From Candidatus Margulisiibacteriota bacterium (GTDB lineage Bacteria > Margulisbacteria > Termititenacia > Termititenacales > Termititenacaceae), in the NCBI GenBank assembly GCA_031279615.1, contig JAITIE010000134.1:1-5294 (forward strand): a stretch of DNA of 5,294 bases. The letters are read 5' to 3'. How positions within the stretch are numbered: position 1 is the first letter of the stretch; each line of letters begins with the position of its first letter. Positions 1 through 5,294 of the stretch are shown here, one piece after another. A model generated the notes under the pieces. That model was not told where the DNA came from. It did no database searches and saw only the letters and a list, made by a program, of their open reading frames with translations. Both the position numbers and the translations under genes were made by a program.

Positions 1-1
1 T

Positions 2-1357
2 ATGGCAGAACACGCGCCAAAACTAAATTTAGCGCAAACTTTAAATCTTTCCCAGCAGCTCAAGTTAATGCTCAACCCGCGCATGCTGCAGCTACTGAAA
101 ACCCTGCATCTGCCCTATCCAGACCTGCTGGAGGCCATCAACAAAGAAGCGGCGGAAAATCCGGCGCTGGAAATCTCGCGGCAGGATGAGCTGCTGAATT
201 ACGCGCGGACGCTGTCGCGGGGCGGCGAACGCCCGCTGTCCGGTTATGACGACTCGCGGCCCGACAAAGAGCTGAAGGCGCGCGGCCCGACATTGCATGA
301 GCATCTGCTGCAGCAGGCCCGGCTGGAAAATTTTGACGCAGCCGACCTGCGCGTCGCCGAGCGGCTTATCGACGCCATTGACGAACGCGGCTATATTGAG
401 GATTACAAAACCGTGCGGGAGCAAATCGTGGCCGCCGGTGGAGTGACCAAAAATCATGTCGAGCAAGTGCTGGGGGTTATTCAGACTTTTGAGCCGGACG
501 GTGTGGGCGCGCGCAGTCTCAAGGAATGCCTGCTGATCCAGATCCGCGAACACAATTTTGAGAACGCCGCTCTGCGGCAGGTTATTTCCGACGCGGTGAA
601 ATATCATCTGGACAATCTGGCTAAGAAAAATTTTACGGCCGTCGCGGAAGATCTGGATATCGAGCCGGACGGCGTAAAATTCATCGCGGAATTCATCGAA
701 AAAAATCTCAATCCTCTGCCGGGCAACGCTTTCAAAAATGATGACCACGTGCAGACAATAATTCCTTCTTTTATTATCAAGCGCGCGGACGGCGGATTTA
801 CAGTTCTAAATTTAGAAGCCGACAAAGGCCCCCGCCTGAATATCAACAATCAATATTTGCAGATGCTGGACAATCCGGACACCGACGCCAAGACAAAAGA
901 ATATTTGCGCGAACGGCTGGCGGCGGCTAAAATTTTTATCGAGAATATCGAAAAACGTTATCAAACTGTTCAAAACATTGTGGACATCATCGTGAAAACG
1001 CAGACGGATTTTTTGGAAAACGGTTATTACTGGCTGAAACCTTTGCAGCAAGACACGCTGGCGCAAAATGTCGGCGTGCATCCCTCGACGATTAGCCGCG
1101 CGGTGTCCACTAAATACGCCGAAACCCCGCAGGGCTTGTATCCGCTCAAATACCTCTGCCCGCGCAATTTCAAAGGCTACACGGCCATGCAGATTAAAGG
1201 CATGCTGATCAAAATTATCCGCGAGCAGCCGCAGCTTTCCGATCAAAAAATTGCCAATTTGCTGCACGAGCGGCGCGGCATTCCAATCAAGCGGCGGACT
1301 ATCGCCAAATACCGCACAGATCTAGGGGAGGCTTCGTCTTATGGACGCCAAAAATAA
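2..1357 (+). CDS. rpoN: RNA polymerase sigma-54 factor RpoN
   Basis: This is the alternative sigma factor that directs RNA polymerase to -24/-12 promoters and needs an AAA+ enhancer-binding activator to open DNA. Three parts are visible. Residues ~8-58 are region I, with the Gln/Leu-rich LNLSQQLKL motif and the family-typical ENPALE end. Residues ~97-290 are the core-binding domain, starting TLHEHLLQQ and containing GVGARSLKECLLIQI (167-181). The C-terminal DNA-binding domain has a helix-turn-helix around HPSTISR (360-366) and the RpoN box KRRTIAKYRT (430-439; E. coli has ARRTVAKYRE). At 451 residues it is slightly short for the family (~470-480), mainly because acidic region II (~59-96) is brief. 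The ATG lies at the window edge, so its ribosome site is unseen and an upstream start cannot be excluded, although region I looks complete. The usual rpoN neighbours (hpf/raiA, ptsN) do not follow; a P-type ATPase overlaps its end. Identity is certain. Confidence 0.97.
   Translation: MAEHAPKLNLAQTLNLSQQLKLMLNPRMLQLLKTLHLPYPDLLEAINKEAAENPALEISRQDELLNYARTLSRGGERPLSGYDDSRPDKELKARGPTLHEHLLQQARLENFDAADLRVAERLIDAIDERGYIEDYKTVREQIVAAGGVTKNHVEQVLGVIQTFEPDGVGARSLKECLLIQIREHNFENAALRQVISDAVKYHLDNLAKKNFTAVAEDLDIEPDGVKFIAEFIEKNLNPLPGNAFKNDDHVQTIIPSFIIKRADGGFTVLNLEADKGPRLNINNQYLQMLDNPDTDAKTKEYLRERLAAAKIFIENIEKRYQTVQNIVDIIVKTQTDFLENGYYWLKPLQQDTLAQNVGVHPSTISRAVSTKYAETPQGLYPLKYLCPRNFKGYTAMQIKGMLIKIIREQPQLSDQKIANLLHERRGIPIKRRTIAKYRTDLGEASSYGRQK
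1324..1331 (+). promoter_or_regulatory. Ribosome binding site of the P-type ATPase, inside rpoN
   Basis: AGGGGAGG lies 9 bases before the ATG at 1341, within the last codons of rpoN. It is a strong Shine-Dalgarno match and decides the ATPase start. With the 17-base overlap of the two genes, it implies that ribosomes finishing rpoN can reinitiate on the ATPase. Confidence 0.8.
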
Positions 1358-4019
1358 TTTGCAAGAATTTTACAGCGGCGGCATCAACGCGCTGTACAAA
1401 AAACTAAACACTTCGGCGCAAGGCTTGAGCGAAAAAGCCGCGGCCGCCGCTCTGCAAAAACACGGCCTCAATGAATTGGCTGAGAAAAAATCCGAGCCGC
1501 TGCTGGTCAAAATTTTTAAATCGCTAAGCGAACCGATGGTGTTGATCCTGCTGGCGGCATCCGCGCTGTCGCTTTTTATTCAGGACTATATAGAAGGCGC
1601 GGCGATACTCGGCGTAGTGCTCATCAACACGCTTATCGGGCTCTGGCAGGACGCCAAGGCTGAGAACGCCGTTGACGCGCTGCGCAAAATGCTGGCGCCG
1701 CAGGCCAAAGTTTTGCGCGACGGCAAAATGGAGATCGTCGCCGCCGCTCGTCTGGCGCGCGGGGACATTTTGTGTTTTGAAGCGGGCGACATCGTGCCGG
1801 CGGACTGCCGCCTGATTTCCGGCCAAGACATCATGCTCGACGAAGCGCATCTCACCGGTGAAAGCAAATCCATAGGGAAAAAGCTGGTTGACCTGAAAGG
1901 CGAGAAAAAACTTTATGAAATGACCAATATTTTGTTCGCGGGCAGCCGCGTAATCAACGGCGCCGGACAAGCCGTTGTTTTTGCCACAGGACGCGCCACC
2001 CAAATGGGGCTGATCGCTCAAAATATCGCTGAGGCCGCAGAAGAAAAAACACCGTTGCAAAGAAAGCTGGACCGCGAAACCGTGTTTTTGGTCGAAGCGG
2101 CGTTTTTTGCCGCGCTGGCGGCGGCGGCGCTGGGTTTCTGGCACGGCGGATTGGCCGCCTGGCATGCCACGACGCTGATCGCGGTCAGCGTGATCGTGTC
2201 CGTTTTCCCTGAAGGTTTGCCGGCGTCGATCTCTATCGCGCTGTCGCTGGCCGTGGAGCGTCTCGCCAAAAAATCAGTCATCATCAAAAAACTGGTTTCG
2301 GTAGAAACACTCGGCAATGTGGACTATATCTGCACGGATAAAACCGGCACGATCACACAGCACGTCATGACTGTCAAAGAATATTTTATCAAAGGCCGCT
2401 ATCAGTCCAGCGCGGAGATACTGGCGATGCTGGCCGACGGCGACACGGAGCTGATCAATGATGTTTTTGAAACGGCGCTCACCGCTTCGACCGCCAGTCT
2501 GGTGGAAAAAGACGGGACTATCCAGCAGGAAATTGGCGACCCGACCGAAACCGCGCTGTTAAAGTCCGCTTACTTGAGCGGTTTCAAAGCGGAGACTTTG
2601 CTAAAGACTCATAAAATTCAGGAAATGCTGCCTTTTTCTTCCGACCGGATGTATTCCGCCGCCCGGGTGCTGGAAAGCAACGGCGACGTGGAAGTTTATC
2701 TCAAAGGCGCGCCGGAAAAAATCCTCGCGCTTTGCGACCGCTGGCACGATGGCGCGAAAACTCTGCCGCTCAAACCCAAACAATTTCTGGCCGAGCTGGC
2801 GGAAAAATCGGCCAGAGGATTCCGGCTGATCGGTTTTGCCAAATTTACCGGCAAAGTCTCGCTGACCAACCCGGCGCCGCATGGCGTATTTTTAGGCGCG
2901 GCGGTGATTTACGATCCGCCCAAAGACGAGGTGAAACAGGTCATCAAAGAAGCGCAGGCCGCCGGAGTGCAGGTCGTGATGATTACCGGCGACAGCAAAA
3001 AGACCGGTTTTTCTATCGCCGAACATGTCGGCATCGCGCGGAAAATCACGCAGGTCGCGGAAGGCAAAGACTGGGAAAAATATTCGGAAGCCCGGCGCGC
3101 CAAAGTTGTGGAAAACCTGCGCGTGTACTCGCGTGTCGCGCCGCTGGACAAGCTGGATATAGTCGCCGCGCTCAAAGCCAATAAACACATTGTGGCCATG
3201 ACCGGCGACGGTGTGAATGACGCGCCCGCGCTGAAAAAAGCCGATGTGGGCATCGCCATGGGCAAAGCCGGCACGCAGGTCGCGCAGGAAGCGGCGGATA
3301 TTATTCTGACCGACGACAATTTCTCGACGATAGTGCATGCCGTGCGCGAAGGCCGGACCGTGTACAGCAATCTCAAAAAACTAATTGTCTACCTCATCAC
3401 CAACAATATCGGCAAAGTGCTGGCCATTCTCGGCCTGCCGCTGTTTGGCTTCGGCGCGCCGCTGCTGCCGCTGCAAATACTCTGGTCTAATGTCGTCATG
3501 GAATCCCTGCCGTCCGTGGCGATCAGCACCGACGGCGCGGCGGCGGATATTATGCGCCGTCAGCCCAGTAGACTGGACGAACCGCTCATCCGGCCGGATG
3601 AACGCCGCCGGATGTTTGCGGACGGCTTGATTTTCGGCGTCATGATTGCCCTTGGTTTTCTGGCGGCCTGGTTCATCAACGCGCTGCCGGACGGCGCGGC
3701 CAGCACGGCATTTCACACGCGCTATCAGCTGGCTTACGCGCAGACCGCAGCTTTTGTCATCGCGCTGCTCAGCCCGCAGATTTATTCTTTCGCGCTGCGC
3801 GACGGCAATCTCTGGCAAAAATTTTTCCGGCCAAATTTTCTGCTGAAATTATTTTTCGTGCTGAATGTTTTTGTCACCTGGGCGATAGTTTACGTGCGGC
3901 CGCTCAATGTGGTTTTCGGCACCGTGCCGCTGGATAATTATTATATTTTGGCTGTCGTGCTGGTTTGCTCGCTGCTGCCGTCGCTGGTCAGGCTGGCGGC
4001 GGGGAGAAATGTAAAATAA
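1341..4019 (+). CDS. P-type cation-transporting ATPase (P2, calcium-pump-like)
   Basis: An inner-membrane pump that couples ATP hydrolysis, through an aspartyl-phosphate, to cation export. At 892 residues it has normal family length. In order: N-terminal cation-ATPase domain (~10-60); M1 ~64-80 and M2 ~84-103; actuator domain with LTGES (171-175); M3 ~247-266; M4 with FPEGLP (289-294); phosphorylation motif DKTGT with Asp333; nucleotide-binding KGAPE (455-459); MITGD (547-551); hinge TGDGVNDAP (621-629); M5-M10 to the C-terminus. All catalytic residues are present. By counting against SERCA, Glu291 (E309), Asn689 (N768) and Asn717 (N796) are kept, whereas Lys692 replaces E771, Met720 replaces T799 and Glu721 replaces D800. 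M8 shows no acidic residue near the E908 position (LLSPQIYSF, 809-817). Calcium is the likeliest substrate from family resemblance, probably one ion per cycle, but another cation is possible. The start is set by the strong ribosome site, and the gene overlaps rpoN by 17 bases. Confidence 0.93.
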   Translation: MDAKNNLQEFYSGGINALYKKLNTSAQGLSEKAAAAALQKHGLNELAEKKSEPLLVKIFKSLSEPMVLILLAASALSLFIQDYIEGAAILGVVLINTLIGLWQDAKAENAVDALRKMLAPQAKVLRDGKMEIVAAARLARGDILCFEAGDIVPADCRLISGQDIMLDEAHLTGESKSIGKKLVDLKGEKKLYEMTNILFAGSRVINGAGQAVVFATGRATQMGLIAQNIAEAAEEKTPLQRKLDRETVFLVEAAFFAALAAAALGFWHGGLAAWHATTLIAVSVIVSVFPEGLPASISIALSLAVERLAKKSVIIKKLVSVETLGNVDYICTDKTGTITQHVMTVKEYFIKGRYQSSAEILAMLADGDTELINDVFETALTASTASLVEKDGTIQQEIGDPTETALLKSAYLSGFKAETLLKTHKIQEMLPFSSDRMYSAARVLESNGDVEVYLKGAPEKILALCDRWHDGAKTLPLKPKQFLAELAEKSARGFRLIGFAKFTGKVSLTNPAPHGVFLGAAVIYDPPKDEVKQVIKEAQAAGVQVVMITGDSKKTGFSIAEHVGIARKITQVAEGKDWEKYSEARRAKVVENLRVYSRVAPLDKLDIVAALKANKHIVAMTGDGVNDAPALKKADVGIAMGKAGTQVAQEAADIILTDDNFSTIVHAVREGRTVYSNLKKLIVYLITNNIGKVLAILGLPLFGFGAPLLPLQILWSNVVMESLPSVAISTDGAAADIMRRQPSRLDEPLIRPDERRRMFADGLIFGVMIALGFLAAWFINALPDGAASTAFHTRYQLAYAQTAAFVIALLSPQIYSFALRDGNLWQKFFRPNFLLKLFFVLNVFVTWAIVYVRPLNVVFGTVPLDNYYILAVVLVCSLLPSLVRLAAGRNVK

Positions 4020-4025
4020 ATATGT

Positions 4026-4031
4026 TAAAAT
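4026..4031 (+). promoter_or_regulatory. Possible -10 element of the cassette promoter
   Basis: TAAAAT matches the TATAAT consensus at five of six positions and sits in an AT-rich gap between the ATPase stop and the first cassette gene. Transcription from it would begin at about the ATG at 4038, giving an almost leaderless message. No convincing -35 hexamer is seen at the expected distance, around 4003-4008, so this is weak. Read-through from the ATPase is an equal possibility. Confidence 0.25.
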
Positions 4032-4037
4032 AGAATA

Positions 4038-4256
4038 ATGAGCAGATTATCGTTCTTAACGTTCTGTATAGAGCTGTACGCCGAGCATAAAAACATGGGC
4101 AGCCCAGAAGTGTACGTGCTGTTCGTCAAAAGCGGACTGCTGGATTTATTAAAATCGGATTATGCAGACTTGCACGGCATGTCCTTTGAGTACCTGATGC
4201 AGTTTTTTGACAATTATCTGGAGGAAAAATGTTCCTGTACCACGGCTCCACAATAA
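4038..4256 (+). CDS. DUF3791-like small protein, putative antitoxin or partner
   Basis: A 72-residue, predominantly helical protein without signal peptide or membrane segment. The pattern FLTFCIELYAEHKNMG (6-21), then EVYVLFVKSGLLDLL, then a D-x-LHGMS-x-EYL stretch near residues 43-53, is what I recognise as the DUF3791 family, which commonly sits next to DUF3990 genes. The biochemical role of DUF3791 is not known to me. Position directly upstream of, and overlapping by 28 bases with, a putative ADP-ribosyltransferase toxin suggests an antitoxin or chaperone. The ATG at 4038 is the only reasonable start: an in-frame TAA lies at 4026-4028 and the domain begins almost at once. There is no clear Shine-Dalgarno before it; the nearest purine-rich run, GGGGAGA at 4001-4007, is too far away. 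Family assignment is from recalled sequence pattern, not a search. Confidence 0.82.
   Translation: MSRLSFLTFCIELYAEHKNMGSPEVYVLFVKSGLLDLLKSDYADLHGMSFEYLMQFFDNYLEEKCSCTTAPQ
4220..4224 (+). promoter_or_regulatory. Ribosome binding site of the DUF3990-like gene
   Basis: GGAGG lies four bases before the ATG at 4229, inside the coding region of the upstream DUF3791-like gene. It supports this start and coupled translation of the first two cassette genes. Confidence 0.65.
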
Positions 4257-4720
4257 TCGTCGCCAAGCCACAGATTGTCGTCACGGAATACGGCCGGGAT
4301 TTTGGTGTGGGTTTCTATACCACAGACATCAAAGAGCAGGCCGCGCGCTGGGCTTTGCGCAAGGCCAAAATCGAAAAGCGCAAAAACCAAACAGCCCGGG
4401 CTATTGTGTCCAAATATGAGTTTGACGAAAAAAACTTTAAAAATCTCTGCGTTATTAATTTTTCGGAACCATCCGAAGCCTGGCTGGATATGGTCTGCGC
4501 CTGCCGGAGCGATATTAATCACAAGCACAATTATGATTTGGTGACCGGAAAAATCGCCAACGATAATGTCGGTGAAACAGTTTCATTTGTCGCGCAGGGT
4601 ATTATGCGCAAAGAAGACGCGCTGGAAAAATTAAAATTTGAGCGGATTAATAATCAAATTTGTTTTGCGACGGAAAAGGCTTTGAGCTTTTTGCGGTATA
4701 TTGATTTTGAGGAGCTGTAA
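4229..4720 (+). CDS. DUF3990-like protein, putative ADP-ribosyltransferase-fold toxin
   Basis: A 163-residue cytosolic protein that I recognise as the DUF3990 family. Visible family blocks are LYHGS (3-7), DFGVGFYTT (24-32), AWLDMVCACR (~89-98), the DLVTGKIANDNV stretch, the EDALEKLKFERI stretch and NNQICFATEKAL (141-152). DUF3990 is, to my knowledge, grouped with the ADP-ribosyltransferase fold. His5, Tyr30 and Gln143 fall where the three NAD-site motifs (H in strand 1, Y in the GxGFYxT element, and E/Q in the third motif) would be expected. A toxin that transfers ADP-ribose from NAD to a cellular target is therefore plausible, but target and activity are inferred. The length is that of an intact stand-alone family member with no frameshift. 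It overlaps the upstream DUF3791-like gene by 28 bases and is separated from the downstream one by a single base. Base composition is more AT-rich than the ATPase, consistent with an acquired cassette. Confidence 0.87.
   Translation: MFLYHGSTIIVAKPQIVVTEYGRDFGVGFYTTDIKEQAARWALRKAKIEKRKNQTARAIVSKYEFDEKNFKNLCVINFSEPSEAWLDMVCACRSDINHKHNYDLVTGKIANDNVGETVSFVAQGIMRKEDALEKLKFERINNQICFATEKALSFLRYIDFEEL
4709..4714 (+). promoter_or_regulatory. Ribosome binding site of the third cassette gene
   Basis: GAGGAG lies seven bases before the ATG at 4722 and overlaps the last codons of the DUF3990-like gene. It favours ATG 4722 over the in-frame TTG at 4701, which lies upstream of this site. Confidence 0.7.
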
Positions 4721-4721
4721 C

Positions 4722-4931
4722 ATGGCGCACGGACTAGTTAAAGCAACGCTGATACCGGAAATTGTCAGTTTGCTGGAGAATAAACATTCTCTTTCAGAGG
4801 ATAAAGCTCTGGATTTGTTTTATACCTCGACCGTCGCCAAAGCTTTGTCCGACGATGAAACTGGGTTATACGGACAAAGCGCGTTGTATATTTTTTCGCT
4901 GTTGGCAACGAGAAAGAGGTCAGGCAATTAA
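4722..4931 (+). CDS. Second DUF3791-like small protein
   Basis: A 69-residue, mostly helical soluble protein. The blocks IPEIVSLL, LSEDKALDLFYTSTVAKAL and DDETGLYGQSALYIFSLL match what I recall of a DUF3791-type family found downstream of DUF3990 genes. Its layout parallels the first cassette gene (helix, acidic loop, LF-x-x-S/T helix, then LYGQS against LHGMS, then a hydrophobic helix), so the two may be divergent copies of one fold. It begins one base after the DUF3990-like stop with a good ribosome site, so it belongs to the same transcript and probably acts on the same partner. The last five residues and the stop codon are encoded by the left part of a 30-bp perfect palindrome, so the extreme C-terminus (RSGN) may have been created by insertion of that element. 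The conserved region itself appears complete. Confidence 0.8.
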   Translation: MAHGLVKATLIPEIVSLLENKHSLSEDKALDLFYTSTVAKALSDDETGLYGQSALYIFSLLATRKRSGN

Positions 4932-4944
4932 TTGCCTGACCTCT
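4904..4944 (-). terminator. Possible intrinsic terminator of the minus-strand gene
   Basis: Read on the minus strand, the palindrome's 13-bp stem is followed by TTCTCGTT, after a stem ending in CTCT, giving a moderately U-rich tail just downstream of the minus-strand stop. On the plus strand the stem is followed by GGAGACTGG, which has no U tract, so termination of the cassette here would be inefficient or depend on another mechanism. Confidence 0.4.
4915..4944. repeat. Perfect 30-bp palindrome between convergent genes
   Basis: The 30 bases read identically on both strands: the left arm starts AGAGGTCAGGCAA, the centre is TTAA, and the right arm is the exact complement. As RNA it would form a 13-bp stem with a four-base loop. 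It overlaps the stop codon (4929-4931) of the third cassette gene and lies 13 bases from the stop of the minus-strand gene. A perfect symmetric arm this long is unusual for a simple terminator. It could be a dispersed palindromic repeat, a protein binding site, or a bidirectional terminator. Confidence 0.9.
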
Positions 4945-4957
4945 GGAGACTGGATGC

Positions 4958-5294
4958 TTATTCTGCTTCAGGGCTAGAGGCTTCTTTCTCCGCTTTCTTG
5001 ATAAACTCAGATATATTTTTCTTAATATAAGAGTTTGTTTCTCGATCCAAATCTTCTTGTAGCTGTTGCGCTGTCTTACCGCTAGAAATATCATAATAAA
5101 TTACTTTCAATCTTTCAGCGATATCAAGCCTCTCAGGATCTTTATGTCCTTCTTTTTCATACCTAGTTATCGTTTGAGAGATAGCCTCAAGAAATCTAGC
5201 CTTTTTATCAGGATCTGCGAGTATAGCGCGCATCTCATTGGCATCTATTACCCCATCACCAGACCTGGTTACTGTTCCATCTTTATAAAAAGTC
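4958..5294 (-). CDS. Unrecognised charged helical protein with EF-hand-like loop (partial, 5' end outside window)
   Basis: The frame is open from the window edge to a TAA at 4958-4960, giving 111 visible residues plus one partial codon. An internal ATG at 5231-5233 would give a 91-residue protein, but it has no ribosome site and lies just after a conserved-looking loop, so the real start is probably beyond the window. The segment KDGTVTRSGDGVIDANEM (visible residues 4-21) resembles a calcium-binding EF-hand loop: TRSGDGVIDANE fits positions 1-12 with Asp5, Gly6, Ile8 and Glu12 in place, but has Thr instead of Asp at position 1. The rest is strongly charged and helix-prone (residues ~28-105), ending KKAEKEASSPEAE, with no membrane segment in the visible part. 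I do not recognise the family. It is convergent with the cassette and AT-rich, so it is unlikely to share its function or transcript. Confidence 0.75.
   Translation of the reverse strand, partial: TFYKDGTVTRSGDGVIDANEMRAILADPDKKARFLEAISQTITRYEKEGHKDPERLDIAERLKVIYYDISSGKTAQQLQEDLDRETNSYIKKNISEFIKKAEKEASSPEAE

Noticed and set aside
92..748. Minus-strand open frame of 218 codons opposite rpoN
   Set aside because: It lies entirely within the conserved rpoN coding sequence and reads as low-information Arg/Gln/Phe-rich sequence typical of an antisense shadow.
2139..2154. TGGCAC followed six bases later by TTGG, resembling a sigma-54 promoter
   Set aside because: It lies in ATPase codons between M3 and M4, the spacing is off by one, the -12 part is incomplete, and no gene starts nearby.
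1524..2165. Long open frame on the minus strand opposite the ATPase
   Set aside because: It is a shadow of the GC-biased ATPase codons; its translation has no recognisable motifs, and the plus frame carries intact catalytic motifs throughout.
4207..4544. Alternative plus-strand frames inside the DUF3990-like gene
   Set aside because: They lack recognisable motifs, while the chosen frame contains the full set of DUF3990 family blocks.
4701..4721. Upstream TTG start for the third cassette gene
   Set aside because: The good ribosome site at 4709-4714 lies after this TTG and is correctly spaced only for the ATG at 4722; the extra residues also duplicate the end of the preceding gene.
4765..5094. 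Minus-strand open frame of 109 codons spanning the palindrome
   Set aside because: It overlaps both the third cassette gene and the better-supported minus-strand gene in another frame, and shows no family resemblance.

Overview
The window holds two ordinary-looking bacterial genes, a compact three-gene accessory cassette, and the 3' part of an opposite-strand gene. The organism is a bacterium that uses sigma-54 (rpoN). Codons in the first 4 kb are GC-biased at third positions, while the last ~1.2 kb is visibly more AT-rich. I cannot name the taxon. DUF3791/DUF3990-type genes are, from memory, common in anaerobic and gut-associated bacteria, so an uncultured anaerobe is plausible, but that is only inference.

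Layout. Bases 2-1357 (+) encode a complete or nearly complete RpoN, from region I through the core-binding domain and helix-turn-helix to the RpoN box. Its last 17 bases overlap the start of a P-type cation ATPase (1341-4019, +) of the SERCA/PMCA-like P2 group. All catalytic motifs of the pump are intact, but ligands of the second ion site are replaced, including Lys where SERCA has Glu771. The two genes look translationally coupled.

Only 18 bases after the ATPase, a tightly packed cassette begins. It contains a 72-residue DUF3791-like helical protein (4038-4256), a 163-residue DUF3990-like protein with an ADP-ribosyltransferase-type H-Y-Q signature (4229-4720, overlapping the first gene by 28 bases), and a 69-residue second DUF3791-like protein (4722-4931, one base after the previous stop). 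The arrangement resembles a toxin-antitoxin locus: a putative NAD-using toxin flanked by two small, divergent partner proteins.

The third cassette gene ends inside a perfect 30-bp palindrome (4915-4944). Beyond it, a convergent minus-strand gene (4958 to beyond the window end) encodes a charged, helical, unrecognised protein whose visible N-terminal part contains an EF-hand-like loop. The palindrome is placed to terminate the minus-strand transcript, and may instead or also be a dispersed repeat. No RNA genes, CRISPR arrays or insertion sequences were seen, and no stretch over 300 bases lacks a gene.
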